Origin: Plasmodiophora brassicae
Taxonomy: Eukaryota; Endomyxa: Phytomyxea; Phytomyxea; Plasmodiophorida
Reading direction: 5' to 3'
DNA: 64,000 nt
Assembly: GCA_036867785.1 (NCBI GenBank)
Contig: CP145425.1
Coordinates: 677,058-741,057 of the forward strand
In this document: piece after piece, positions 21,974 to 32,951 of the stretch
Position numbering within the stretch: position 1 is the first letter of the stretch
How the letters are laid out: every line of letters begins with the position of its first letter
Made by a program: the position numbers and the translations under genes
The notes under the pieces: generated by a model
The model's database searches: none
Seen by the model: the letters and a program-made list of their open reading frames with translations, nothing else
What the model was told of the DNA's origin: nothing

Positions 21974-24900
21974 ATGGCGCCCAGCAGCGCCGCCGGACAC
22001 CCGCGACGGGTCGTCGTCGGCGCTCTCGTCGGGGTGGTTGTCGTCGCGGCGACCGCCTGCGCTGATGTGATCCGTCAGCCGGGGTGGTGTGTCGCGTACG
22101 GGTTCAGTGGCGCGTCCGACGATGACCGGTTCGTCAACGTCGTCGCCAACGTACGCGCCCAGCCGGTCACTGCGGGTTTCTACGACGGCGACGCCGACCT
22201 GCGCACCGTCTGCCCGTCGCTGGCGAACGAGACGAACCTCTGCTGCGACGTACGCCAGTTCGGTCAGCTGGCGTCGCAGGTGCAGCAGGCGCTCGTCATC
22301 CTCGCGCGATGCAACGCCTGCTACCGCAACTTTAGGGAATTCTTTGTCAGTCCCCCGCCCGCCGTTCCACCACCGCCGGCGTCGTCTGATAATTGTCTGA
22401 CCACTGTCCGCAGTGCCAGTACACGTGCAGCCCGAACCAGAGCCTGTTCAAGGAGGTGCGCCGTGTGCCATCTCGTCGGCGTCGCAGTGCATTGACCGCA
22501 CCCATGCCCGCAGATCACGGCCACGACGACCAGCGCCCTGAACGCCACTGTCGTCCGGTCGACGAACTACTACATCGGCGACGGGTACGGGCAGGCGTTC
22601 TTCGACTCCTGCAAGGACGTAGAGTTCGGAGCCACCGGCAGAAAGGTGTGTGTGTGTGTCCCTGTGGTGCTGCTGGAACCGCCCTGCCGAATGACCCTTT
22701 AACCCTGTGCCTGCAGATCTTCGACATGTTCTTCGACGGTGCAAAGACCCCGCGGGAATGGTTCGACTTCCTCGGCCGTGACGAGGAGCACGGCGACGGC
22801 AGGTCGCCCGAGTGGATCCGGTTCCCTGCCGCCGATGAGGACGCCCGCGCCAAGGGCATCGCCCCGCTGGACGCCGTACCGGACCTGATCACCCGCTGCA
22901 ACACGACGGAGCCGTCGTTGGCCTGCGCCTGCTCTGGTACGACGCCGGAGGCCGGCGCTCGTTGCTAAGGGCCTCACGCGTCGCCTCCGCAGATTGCAAC
23001 GACGCCTGCCCGCCAATGTCGACGCTCGACGTCGCAGCAGCCGACCTGCCCAGCCCCGGTCATGACGCGTTCTTCTATGGACTCGCTGTTCCCGTCATCG
23101 TGTTCCTCGCCTTCGTCTGGGTCGCCGTGATCAGGTCGGTGTCGCGGTCATCGCGCGTCCTAATGCGCTTCCCCGAGGACGAGTCGGACGCAGGCGCACG
23201 CGCTGACGTGGCCGCCTCGTCGTCACGTATCGGGAACGCGTTCGGGAGCCTAGGTCGCCGCATTGGCCGACACCCCATCGCCTGGATGGGCACCAGCGTC
23301 GCCGTTGTCGCCGTGGTCGCGATCGTCGGCGTCCCTCGTGTCGTCCTGCTGGAGGACCCCGTGCGCCTGTGGACGAACGCGCACAGCGAGGCGTACCGAG
23401 AGAAGGTCGCACACGATGCCGCGTTCGGCCCCCTGTTCCGGGTCGAGCAGCTCATCGTCAAGTCGGCTGATGGGCGGCCGCTGTTCAGGGTGACCCCGTG
23501 TACCATCTGTCGGCACGCTGTCGTCCCAATGACACGGTCGCGCGCAGGACGGCGTGGCGCTCCCGCTCCTGGTGAACCTGCAAGGGTTGCTTCAGCAGCT
23601 GAAGCAGATGACCGTGGCGTCCGATGCGACGCCGGGCAGGAACGTGTCGCTCGACTCGGTCTGCTATCGTCAGGGGCCCGGGCAGCCCTGCCTGGTACAG
23701 TCGGTGCTCGGGTACTGGGCGGACCCGCTGACCGCCCGGTCCGACGAGGGGCGCCTGCTCCAGCACCTGGAGGACTGCACGACGAACAACTTTGCCGACG
23801 ACTGCATGGGCAGGTCGGGGCTGCCCACGATGAGCAACGTGGCGCTCGGCGGCTACGACCTCGCCGCTCGTGACTACATGAACGCGACCACCACCATCGT
23901 CACCATACTGCTGAACGGGTCGGCGTCGGACGCGGGCGGCCTCGTGGATGCCCAGCAATGGGAACGGGCCTACATTGCGTTCATTCAGGTGCCTCTGTCG
24001 ACGTGGATCATCGTTCGCAGCTGACGTGCCGTCGACGCAGGGGGCGTTACGTGACGGCGTCCTGGGCCCTGGCCTGTCTGCGACGTATTCCTCAGAGCAG
24101 TCGCTGCAGACGGAGCTGAACGCGCAGGTCAGTGCGAGCGCGTCCACCGTCCTCGTGTCCTACCTCTGCATGTTCCTGTACATCACGTTCGCACTGGGCG
24201 ACTGTTTCCCTCTGCGGTACCTGTTGCGGTCGACGCGGGCCCTGCTCGCCCTGGTCGCGATCGGCGTCGTGATCCTGTCGATCGTGTCCGCCGTCAGCAT
24301 TTGCGCTATCGGCGGCGTCGAAATCACGCTCATCATCGGCGATGTCATCCCGTTCATCGTCCTCGCCATTGGAGTCGACAATGTGTTCCTCATCTTCAAG
24401 GCCTTCTCGACGCAGCCGAAACGCCTGGCGCATGAGGTAGGCGCCGTCGGCGAACGTCGCAGGTGTTGGCCTCTGACGCCTGTCAACGCCGCTGCTAGGA
24501 GCGCCTGGCGAACGCGCTGTCAGCCGTCGGACCCTCCATCTGTCTGACGTCTGCGTGCGAAGCGCTCGCCTTCCTCCTGGGCATGTTTACCAGCATGCCG
24601 GCTGTTCGAGCGTTCGCAGTCTACGCGGCCGTTGCCGTCATCTGCAATCTCGTCCTGCAGGTTGCGGTACGTCATCGATCTTCCCTCGGATGCTCCCTAC
24701 TGGGCGTCTGACATGTTGCCGCGATCGCCAGTGCTTTTCAGCGGCCATCGTGCTGGATGCGCGCCGACGCGACCGGAACCAGACCGGCCGGGGAGCGCCC
24801 CTCACCGAGGCAGAGGCCGCCGAGCAGTACGACCCGATCGAACTGTTCATGCGGAACGTTCTGTCGCCGTGTCTCGGTACGTGCGGGTGGCGCGTCCGCC

Positions 24901-26471
24901 TGTCGACAGTGTCCCGCTGACGGTCGTCCGCCCCGTGCAGAGCAGACGATCGTCAAGGTGGCCGTGGTGGCCGCGTTCACCGCCCTGGCCGGGTACAGCC
25001 TGCACCTGTTCCGGACGAACCTGGACCTGGGCCTGGAGCCCGCCGTCGCCCTGCCCAGCGACTCGTACCTGCAGGCCTACCTGCGGGACGTGGCCACCGA
25101 GCTTCGCGTTGGCCCGCCCATGTTCCTGGTCGTGCCGGGCGGCGGCGACATGTCGCTGGTGGAGACGCAGAACCGCCTGTGCAGCATCCGCCAGTGCAAC
25201 CACGACTCGCTGGGGGCGCTGGCGGCGCTCGCGGCCAGCCTGCCCCATGCGACGTACGTCGACACGGGCGTCTCCAACTGGGTCGACGACTACCTGCAGT
25301 GGACGAACGCGCCGTTCGTCCGAGTCGGGCCGAGCGCCTGCTGCCGCGTCCACCTGCGGACGGGCGCCTACTGCGATCCCGACGACGACGACGACGACGA
25401 CCAGTGCCGGGAATGCGTCGACGGCGACGGGCGCGACGTGCACAACCAGGTGGTGGTGGACCCGGCGACCGGGCGCCTGACACCGGAGGCGTTCCAGCGG
25501 TTCCTGCCCGGGTTCCTGCAGTCGACGTGCTCGCAGGCGTGTGCACACTGTGGCGTCCCGCACCTGAGGAACCTGCAGCGGAGGGCCCTGGGCCAAGGCA
25601 ACGTACGTGGGCAGGGGGGGTGCCAGCGCCTATCCGGACGTCGCTGACCCCCGGGGGCGAATGGCAGGTGTCGCTGGGCGCCGTCCAGTTCCAGGCGTAC
25701 CACACGGTGCTGAAGACGCAGCCGGACTTCATCGCCGCCCTGAAGGTAGGCGGGGTCGTCGACGACGACGCAGCACTGATGGTGTTGTACTGATCCGGGT
25801 GGGGTCGCGCGCAGTCGTCGCGTTCGCTGGTGCACCAGATGTCGTCGCTCACCGGCCTGCCCGTGTTCGCCTACTCGGTGTTCTACGTCTACTTCGAGCA
25901 GTACCTGACGATCGAGGCGGTGGCGTCCCTGTCCCTGACGCTGGGGCTCTGCGCGGTCATCGTCCTCTGCGTCGTCCTGCTCGGCGACCTGGACGTCGGC
26001 CTGGTGGTCGGCGGCGTCATCTGCATGATCGTCGCCGACGTCATCGGCCTGATGACGCTGGCGTCCTGCATGCTGAACGCCGTCTCCGTCGTCAACCTGG
26101 TCACCGGCCTCGGCCTGGCCGTCGAGTTCTGCGTCCCGGTCGTGCACCGGTTCGTGGGCATCGGGGGCGGGTCCCGCGACCAGCGCGTCCGGCAGGCCCT
26201 GTCCGACACGGGCAGCAGCGTCGTCCGCGGCATCGTCCTGACCAAGGTCACCGGCCTGGCCGTCCTCTTCCTCAGCAGGACGCCCCTGATCCAGGTGTAC
26301 TACGCGCGCATGTACATGCTGATCTGCGCCGTCGGCGCCCTGCACGGCCTCGTCTTCCTCCCCGTCCTGCTCAGCCTGCTCGCACCGGACGTCGCCGACT
26401 CGTCGTCCGGGCAGGGTGACGACGATGCCCGCCACCCGCTCCTGCAGCACGATCGCGATCGGCACAAGTGA
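21974..26471 (+). CDS. NPC1: NPC1-type sterol transporter (Niemann-Pick C1)
   Basis: Twelve exons: 21974-22345, 22414-22455, 22514-22645, 22717-22936, 22993-23489, 23548-23988, 24041-24436, 24499-24666, 24732-24876, 24941-25602, 25668-25745, 25815-26471. This gives 1269 residues, close to human NPC1. Features in order: hydrophobic signal segment; Cys-rich N-terminal sterol domain (ETNLCCDVRQFGQL, CNACYRNF, CQYTCSPNQSLF); first TM (FFYGLAVPVIVFLAFVW); luminal domain; sterol-sensing domain across exons 7-8 (VIPFIVLAIGVDNVFLIF, then VGPSICLTSACEALAFLLGM); Cys-rich luminal loop with an Asp-rich insertion; AYHTVLKTQPDFIAALK; FAYSVFYVYFEQYLTIE; and the C-terminal RND half (SVVRGIVLTKVTGLAVLFLS). 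It moves cholesterol/sterols out of late endosomes or lysosomes. A lysosomal di-leucine-like end (HPLLQHDRDRHK) is present. Confidence 0.95.
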
Positions 26472-26685
26472 GTCCCGGGCGCGTCGTATGAACCATTGGC
26501 CATAAGGCATAAACTGGCCGCCGCTATAACCCGTCGGTGGCTTGCGGCGCGGGGGCCGCGGCAAGTCCGTTCGAAGTCGGCGGCGGCGAGTGACGAGTCC
26601 GTGGCGCACTCGCCGCTGACCGGTACGGCCTAGGTCCACCAACCGTGAGACGTTGTATTCGACGAGGGACGTGGGGCGCTCGACA

Positions 26686-28164
26686 ATGGCGTCGGCCGGG
26701 TCGCAGCGCCTGTCGCGCGATGAGTACAAGAAACAGCGCGAGCTGGACGAGCTGCGCAAGTCGGGGGCGGTGCCGGCCGCCGTCGACGAGGACGGGCGCA
26801 TGATCAACCCGCACATCCCCAAGTACATCTCGGAGGCGCCCTGGTACCTGAACGCGTCGCAGCACCCGTCGCTGAAGCACCAGCGCGCGGACGCGCCCGC
26901 CCCGCCCTCCGACATCCATCGGTACCAGCGCCGGGGGCTGCTGGCGTCGGCGACGACGACGACGCGGTTCCGGGCGGGCGCCTGCGACAATTGCGGGGCG
27001 ATGACGCACGTCGCCCGCGACTGTACGGAGCGGCCGCGGCGGCGCCAGGCCCGGCACACGGGCCGCGACATCCGCCCCGACGAGGTCTGCGACCAGGTCG
27101 ACCTGTCGTTCGACGGCAAGCGCGACCGCTGGAACGGGTACGACCCGGCCACCTACACGGACGTCATCGAGCACTTCCAGCGGACGGATCGCGCCCGCCA
27201 GCACCGCAACGCCGCCGCCCTGGCGTCCGCGTCGGCGTCGTCCGCCGATCGCCACGCGTCGTCGCCGGGCAACGGCAGCAGCAGCAGCAGCACGTCCGAC
27301 GACGACGACGACGCTGACGCCGGCGTCGTCGTGCAGAAGCGGGACGCGCGCACGCGCACGACGGTGCGCAACCTGCGGATCCGGGAGGACCGCGCCAAGT
27401 ACCTGATCAACCTGGACGTCGACTCGGCGTACTACGACAGCAAGTCGCGGTCGATGCGGGACAATCCGTACGCGGGGACGGGCGTCGGCGCCGACCAGGT
27501 CGCGTACGCCGGCGACAACTTCGTGCGCGCGTCCGGCGACGTCCACGACTTTGTCCGCCTGCAGTCGTACGCCTGGGAGGCGGCGGCCGACGCGCCCAAC
27601 GCACCCGCCGCCGCCGCCCTGCCGCCGGCCGCCGCCCCGTCCCAGGCCGAGTTCCTGTACAAGCAGCACCTGCAGGAGGCGGGCAAGGCGCGGGCGGCGG
27701 CCCGCAGCGCCATCCTCGACAAGTACGGCGGCGGTGGCGATGCGGATGGCGCCGTGCGACTCGACCCGACCCTGGTCCTGGGGCAGTCCGAGGCCTACAC
27801 CGAGTACGCGCCCGACGGCAGCGTCCTGCGCGGGGCGGCACCCGCCGCCCGCCGCAGCAAGTACGTCGAGGACGTCGTCGAGCGCGGCCACGCCGCCGTC
27901 TTCGGGTCGCACTTTGACCCGGCGTCCAACCGCTGGGGGTACCGATGCTGCCGCCAGACGCTCCGCAACGCGTATTGCACGGGGACGCCGGCGCCCGCGC
28001 CCGCACCCGTCGCAGGCGCTCGACCCGCGCCGCCAGCAGCGAAACGCGCGCTGGCGGCGACGCAGCAGCAGGAGGACGACGACGACGACGACGACGCGTA
28101 CCTGCGCGACCGGAGGCGCGACGGGGACCCCGTGTCGTCGACGACGAAGAAGGTCAAGCGCTAG
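26686..28164 (+). CDS. SLU7: Pre-mRNA splicing factor SLU7
   Basis: Single exon, 492 residues. It begins at MASAGSQRLSRDEYKKQREL, matching the family N-terminus, then INPHIPKYISEAPWYL and a CCHC zinc knuckle CDNCGAMTHVARDC (~residues 101-114), followed by DLSFDGKRDRWNGYDP. SLU7 acts in the second catalytic step of splicing, in 3' splice-site choice. The middle holds family-typical YDSKSRSMRDNP and RIREDRAKYLINLDVDSAYY. The C-terminus has WGYRCCRQTLRNAYC and ends in an Asp-rich then basic stretch (KKVKR). Upstream Met at 26653 adds 11 residues and is less likely. Confidence 0.95.
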   Translation: MASAGSQRLSRDEYKKQRELDELRKSGAVPAAVDEDGRMINPHIPKYISEAPWYLNASQHPSLKHQRADAPAPPSDIHRYQRRGLLASATTTTRFRAGACDNCGAMTHVARDCTERPRRRQARHTGRDIRPDEVCDQVDLSFDGKRDRWNGYDPATYTDVIEHFQRTDRARQHRNAAALASASASSADRHASSPGNGSSSSSTSDDDDDADAGVVVQKRDARTRTTVRNLRIREDRAKYLINLDVDSAYYDSKSRSMRDNPYAGTGVGADQVAYAGDNFVRASGDVHDFVRLQSYAWEAAADAPNAPAAAALPPAAAPSQAEFLYKQHLQEAGKARAAARSAILDKYGGGGDADGAVRLDPTLVLGQSEAYTEYAPDGSVLRGAAPAARRSKYVEDVVERGHAAVFGSHFDPASNRWGYRCCRQTLRNAYCTGTPAPAPAPVAGARPAPPAAKRALAATQQQEDDDDDDDAYLRDRRRDGDPVSSTTKKVKR

Positions 28165-28266
28165 ACAATACAGACTGCCGCGTCGTACACATTACGTGGA
28201 GGTTCGCTCGCGCTCCTCGACAAACGGCCGCCCGGTTTACAGTGATCAGGTGGTGTGTCGTGGTGG

Positions 28267-31200
28267 TCAGCGCCGCTGCTGCTGCTTCTGCTGCTGCTTC
28301 TGCCTGTAGTGGTCGCGCAGGCGCCCGAACAACGCGCGCTGGTGATCGCCCGTCGTCATCGAGTAGCACAGGTCGGCGAGGTCGCGCGCCTCGTCCAGGG
28401 CGCGTTCGTGGGCGACGGGGTCGACGGCGTCCAGGTGGGCGGGCGCCAGCAGGTACGCGATCGAGTCGGCCAGGCGGGTGCGGTCCGCGCCCGGCCAGTG
28501 CCGCCACAGGTGCGCGTACACGCCCAGCAGCGTGCCGACGGGCACCTCGCAGTCGTCCAGCAGCAGGGGGACGACGAAGGAGGGGCCGTCGCGCCCGGGC
28601 GCCGCCGCCGGGTCGCCGCGGCCCGCGTCGTGCTGCTCGAGGAGCTCGGCCAGGGCGCCGACCGGGAACAGGAAGGCGGTCTGCGCGTACAGGCGGCCGA
28701 GGCGCGCCAGGCAGGCGCGGACGGCGGGGCGCCAGTCGGCGCGGCGCTCCTCCCCCGACTGGATCAGCGCCGACACGATGTTGGCGTACAGGGCGGCGAC
28801 CACGTCGCCGTGCGCCCTGCTGTCCTCCACCTGCAGGATGCGCAGGCACGCCTCGAACAGGCGGTGCCGGCAGGCGCAGGCGTACAGCGCGTTGCTGTCG
28901 TGCAGGGCGCCCAGCATGGCGGCCAGGTCCGCCTGGGTGTCGTCGTTGTCGTCGTCGGCGTCGTCGGCCTGCAGCGCCGTCAGCCGCGCGATGATGTCGG
29001 CCTGGACCTCGCCCAGGGCGATCGCCTTGCGCAGGTCGGCGGTCAGGGCCGCCCGCGCCGGTACGACGGTGCCGGCGCCGCCCACGTCGCCGTCGTCGTA
29101 CCGGGCGAACTCCAGGGCGACCTCCAGGTGGCGGATGCGATCGCGGACGCTGGCGCCCGGCCCGCACAGGTCGTCGTCGTAGGGCAGGGCGGCGAAGAAG
29201 CGGGCGCCGTCGGCGTAGCGGCGCAGGGCGACCCAGTACTGGCGCAGGCGGTCGAACAGGCGGTGCCGGACGAGGTACGCCTCGAAGGCCGGGCACGCCT
29301 GGTCGTAGTCGGCGGGCAGGTGCCGCAGGTAGAACGGGAACAGGTAGTCGTTCAGGAAGGCGGGCGACGTCGACGCGAAGCAGTCGGCCAGGGCCGCGCG
29401 CAGCGCCGGCGACGACCGCGCCCGCAGCTGGTCGACGGCCGTGCACGCCGCCTGGTACGCCGCCTTCTGCCGCCCGGCGATCGTCTGCCGCCGCAGACGA
29501 TCGTCGGCGGCGCTCGTCGTGGTCATCGACGACGCCAGGCGCTCGAGCTCGCCGGCGCGATGCACGCACAGGCGCACGACGTCGTGGAGGAGGCCGGCGC
29601 CCGTCAGCCGGTCGACGACCTGGGCCAGCGGGAAGTCGACGTTGGCGGCGGCGCGCATCAGCACCTGCAGGGCCTGGCGGCGCGTGCGGGCGCCGGCGCC
29701 GCCCCGGTCGTCGGCGCCGGCGGCGGACGATGGCGCCAGCGACCGCTCGTACTGGGCCTGGTGCAGCATCTGCAGGCCGTTGAACAGGTCCAGGTCGGCC
29801 TGGTCGACGAACGACGGGCACTGGCGGCGCAGCGTGTCGAGCAGGGCGCCGCCCGACGCCGCCCCGTCCACGTCGATCAGGGCGCGGATCAGCGCCTGGA
29901 CGCAGCGGGCGCCGGCCCCCGTCACCACCAGGTCCTTCATCGTGTACGACTCGAGGTGGAAGCGCTCGGCGCCGTCCATGGCGGCCAGGACGGGCGGGAC
30001 GCCGACGCCGCCGCCGCCGTCGCCGACGACGACCAGGAGGCGCATCAGCTCCAGGCAGCGCTGGAGCAGGGCGCGCAGGGCGGCCAGCGCCGTCAGCTGG
30101 TCGGCGGCGGCCTGGGGCGCGCCGACCCGCACCCGCGGCACCTGGTACTCGTCGATGAACTGGACCAGGTGCTGGAGCGCCCGGGCCGTGCCGTCATACG
30201 CGCCGCCGCCCGCCAGGCGCAGGCGGGCGGCGCCGGCCCCGGCCAGGACCGGGCGGCTCCACATGACGCGGACGAGGCGCGCCGCGAACACGTACAGGGC
30301 CGACAGCGCCGGGGACGACGACGACGCCTCGTGCTGCTGGTGCTGGGCGCCACCACCGGGGACCGCGTCGCCGCCGCCGCCCAGCCACAGGAACCGCTGG
30401 ATGGCCGCCTGGCGTACCTCCTGCGCGTGCAGCAGGGCGCACGACGGGTCGGTGCCCGGCGACGGCGACGACGACAGGCGCCGCTTGCCCTTGACGACGT
30501 AGACGGGCGGGGCGGCGGCGACCCCGTCGTACTGGGCGGCGGCCGACGACGGGACGGGCGGGCAGCAGATCAGGGCGAGGAGCATGGCGCAGGTCTCGCC
30601 CGGGCCGTACTGGTCGACCAGGGCCTGGAGCGCCGGGGCGCCGTCCGACGACGACGACGTGATGGCCGACGCCAGGCGGTCGATGGGGCGGGCGACCGTC
30701 AGGACGGTCAGGCGGGTGGCCGTCAGCACCAGGAACTGTGTCGCCGGCAGCACGTGCTGGAGGGCCAGCGCCGACGCGGACGGGTCGATCGCCCAGTGCC
30801 GCTGCTGCTGTCCCTGACCCTGACCCTGCTGCCGGTACGGCGACACGGCCGCCATGGCGTGAACGCGGGCGTCGGCGGCGTGCGCCTCGACGTTCTCGTC
30901 GTAGGCGACGGGCGGGGCCGCCGCTGACGACGCCGGGTTCGGATCCTGGAGCGCCTGCTGCTGCTGCTGCTGCTGGCGGGTGACGGGCGTCGTGGTCATG
31001 GCGACGAGCGTGTCGTGGAGCGTGTCGCGCAGGTCGGCCACGAGCAGGCAGTCGTGGGCCTGGGCGGCCCGGCGCACGTTCGACGGCGACTGCCCGGCGA
31101 CGAAGCACGGCTTGTACTGGCGGCGGGCGGTGCGCGCCGCCGGCGCCGACACGTACCGGGGGCAGACGCGCACGGCCTGGACGCGCAGCGGGTCGTCGTC

Positions 31201-32196
31201 GACGAACAGGCGGGTGGCGCGGTTCGTCACCAGGCAGAGGAAGCCGGGGCCGGCGTGGTCGGCGCTGATCGACACGACGGCGAAGGCCGGGTCGGCCTGG
31301 GCGCCGGCCGCGTCGCGCAGCGCCCCGCCCGACAGGACGCGCGGCGCCGACACGCTCGCCCCGGCGATGTCGTAGACGTGCAGGGCGGCGCCCGCCGTCA
31401 GCGCCACGATCACGCGACGCTCCGGATGGGCCAGCAGGTCGACCAGCGGGTCGCGCGACGCGAACAACGGCGCGAACGGCAGCAGCAACGAGGCGGCGCG
31501 GTCCAGCAGCGTCGTGTGGTGCACCTGGACAGGGGGGAGCGTTAGCGCGCGTGCGTTGGACCCGCGGCGCGCGCCGTGCCCGTTTACCTTCCTGCACTTG
31601 GCGGCGAACCATCGCTGCCCGGGCCGGTACTCGATCTCGTACAGGCGCCCGTCCTTGCCGGCGGTGAAGATGCGCCCGTCGTCGGTGCCGGCGACGGCCA
31701 GCATGTGGACGCCGTCGGCGGCGGCGGCGTACGACGTCGTGACCAGGTCGACGGTGCGGTCGTCGGGTCGGTGGCGCACGCCGACGAGGACGATCTCGCC
31801 GGCGGTGCACACGACGAGGACGTGGGCGATGTCGTCGACGAAGACGCCGGGGCGGGGGCGCACCAGGCCGACGCAGACGATGACCTGGTCGAGCGCGTCC
31901 ATCGTGCAGTACTGCCCGGTGCGGTAGTCGAACAGGAACAGGACGTTGTCGACGGTGACGTAGGCGCGGTCAATGTCGGGCAGCAGGCCGAGGAACGCCG
32001 CGCACTGCATGGCGTCGTAGGCGGCGCAGATCGCGCCCGGCAGCGGCACGTAGCGGCGCGCCTCCACGACGTCGCCGTCGTACACGTAGTTGGCCAGCTG
32101 GGTGGCGGGCCGCACGTCCGCCGACAGGCACGCGTCGATGCGGTCGGCGGCGGCGGCGTACGCGGGCGACGACGACGCCGACGCGGCGACGGACAT
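28267..32196 (-). CDS. NUP155: Nucleoporin Nup155/Nup170 family
   Basis: Model of two exons, 31588-32196 and 28267-31524, around a 63-nt phase-0 intron (GTAAAC...CAG): 1288 residues. The N-terminal beta-propeller shows PGAICAAYDAMQCAAFLGLL, LFLFDYRTGQYCTMDALDQV, GLVRPRPGVFVDDI and GRIFTAGKDGRLYEIEYRPG, all typical of Nucleoporin_N. The C-terminal alpha-solenoid includes FNDYLFPFYLRHLPADYD-like helices and DARDLADLCYS-like ends. It is an inner-ring scaffold of the nuclear pore. The intron is a multiple of three with no stop, so retention would add 21 residues. Start is MSVAASASSSPAYA; the open frame upstream overlaps the next gene antisense and is not coding. It converges with SLU7 (102 bases). 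Confidence 0.92.
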   Translation of the reverse strand: MSVAASASSSPAYAAAADRIDACLSADVRPATQLANYVYDGDVVEARRYVPLPGAICAAYDAMQCAAFLGLLPDIDRAYVTVDNVLFLFDYRTGQYCTMDALDQVIVCVGLVRPRPGVFVDDIAHVLVVCTAGEIVLVGVRHRPDDRTVDLVTTSYAAAADGVHMLAVAGTDDGRIFTAGKDGRLYEIEYRPGQRWFAAKCRKVNGHGARRGSNARALTLPPVQVHHTTLLDRAASLLLPFAPLFASRDPLVDLLAHPERRVIVALTAGAALHVYDIAGASVSAPRVLSGGALRDAAGAQADPAFAVVSISADHAGPGFLCLVTNRATRLFVDDDPLRVQAVRVCPRYVSAPAARTARRQYKPCFVAGQSPSNVRRAAQAHDCLLVADLRDTLHDTLVAMTTTPVTRQQQQQQQALQDPNPASSAAAPPVAYDENVEAHAADARVHAMAAVSPYRQQGQGQGQQQRHWAIDPSASALALQHVLPATQFLVLTATRLTVLTVARPIDRLASAITSSSSDGAPALQALVDQYGPGETCAMLLALICCPPVPSSAAAQYDGVAAAPPVYVVKGKRRLSSSPSPGTDPSCALLHAQEVRQAAIQRFLWLGGGGDAVPGGGAQHQQHEASSSSPALSALYVFAARLVRVMWSRPVLAGAGAARLRLAGGGAYDGTARALQHLVQFIDEYQVPRVRVGAPQAAADQLTALAALRALLQRCLELMRLLVVVGDGGGGVGVPPVLAAMDGAERFHLESYTMKDLVVTGAGARCVQALIRALIDVDGAASGGALLDTLRRQCPSFVDQADLDLFNGLQMLHQAQYERSLAPSSAAGADDRGGAGARTRRQALQVLMRAAANVDFPLAQVVDRLTGAGLLHDVVRLCVHRAGELERLASSMTTTSAADDRLRRQTIAGRQKAAYQAACTAVDQLRARSSPALRAALADCFASTSPAFLNDYLFPFYLRHLPADYDQACPAFEAYLVRHRLFDRLRQYWVALRRYADGARFFAALPYDDDLCGPGASVRDRIRHLEVALEFARYDDGDVGGAGTVVPARAALTADLRKAIALGEVQADIIARLTALQADDADDDNDDTQADLAAMLGALHDSNALYACACRHRLFEACLRILQVEDSRAHGDVVAALYANIVSALIQSGEERRADWRPAVRACLARLGRLYAQTAFLFPVGALAELLEQHDAGRGDPAAAPGRDGPSFVVPLLLDDCEVPVGTLLGVYAHLWRHWPGADRTRLADSIAYLLAPAHLDAVDPVAHERALDEARDLADLCYSMTTGDHQRALFGRLRDHYRQKQQQKQQQRR

Positions 32197-32349
32197 GGGT
32201 GGTGGTGGTGGTGGTGCCGGGACGACGCTGGCGGCGGCGGCGGCAGGCGGCAGGTCAGCGACGACGGCGGCGCGGGCCGGGGCTGTTCGCGGACTCCGCG
32301 ACTGCAACAGGTCGCCGTCACTGCCAGGCCTCGCGACGTCGCCCTGCCG

Positions 32350-32931
32350 ATGGACGACGACCACGCCAGGCGAGCCCTGGTCGTGATCGACATGTCGGTC
32401 GAGCAGGTCGTCGACGACCTGTACGGGCGCGCGCCCGTCATCGACAACATCAACCGGCTGGTCGAGGCGACGGGCGCCGTGTTCGCGGCGTCGTTCGACT
32501 GCCGCCTGTGGATCGGTGCGCCCAGCGAGACGTCGCTCTGGGCCGTGTACCCGGGCGTCGGGTCGGCCGGCAGCGCCGGCGCCCGCCTGCTGCCCGAGAT
32601 CGACCCGAACGGCCGGCTGGCGTTCGTCGCGAAGCGCAACTACTCGTGCTTCTTCGAGACCGACCTGGACGATCGGCTCGGGCGGGCCGGCATCCGGGAC
32701 GTCTACCTGGCCGGCATCAACACCGACTTCTGCGTGTTCGCCACCGCCCTGGACGCCTTCTACCGGCGGTACACGACCCGTGTCGTCCACGACGCCGTCA
32801 CGTCCGTCCTGGGGCGGGACGCGCACCGGGCCGGCCTGGCCCGCGTCCAGGCCCACTTTGGCCCGCGCGCCCTCGTCGCCACGGCCGACGTCCTCCAGCT
32901 GCCCTCACTACAGGTGCACCGGCGTGGGTAA
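32350..32931 (+). CDS. Isochorismatase-fold cysteine hydrolase (nicotinamidase-like)
   Basis: Single exon, 193 residues. The catalytic triad of the family is visible: Asp in RALVVIDMSVEQV, Lys in VAKRNYSCFFET, and Cys in GINTDFCVFATALDAF, each in its expected order and spacing. The cis-peptide region GINTDFC matches the VxG-xxTxxC signature. Substrate (nicotinamide, isochorismate, biuret or other) cannot be read from sequence. It starts 153 bases from the divergent Nup155 gene, and its stop is only 20 bases from the stop of the convergent receptor gene. Confidence 0.9.
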   Translation: MDDDHARRALVVIDMSVEQVVDDLYGRAPVIDNINRLVEATGAVFAASFDCRLWIGAPSETSLWAVYPGVGSAGSAGARLLPEIDPNGRLAFVAKRNYSCFFETDLDDRLGRAGIRDVYLAGINTDFCVFATALDAFYRRYTTRVVHDAVTSVLGRDAHRAGLARVQAHFGPRALVATADVLQLPSLQVHRRG

Positions 32932-32951
32932 CATGGCAGCGGTGTCTGTGT

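Noticed and set aside
26524-27912. A 462-residue minus-strand frame opposite SLU7
   Set aside because: Composition is Val/Arg/Ala/Gly-rich and unstructured. SLU7 motifs on the plus strand explain the interval.
28255-30927. An 890-residue plus-strand frame antisense to Nup155
   Set aside because: It is Gln/Val/Arg/Gly-rich without recognisable domains, a mirror of the biased Nup155 codons.
32197-32856. N-terminal extension of the Nup155 frame
   Set aside because: It runs antisense through the isochorismatase-fold gene and has no Nup similarity. The family N-terminus starts after 32196.
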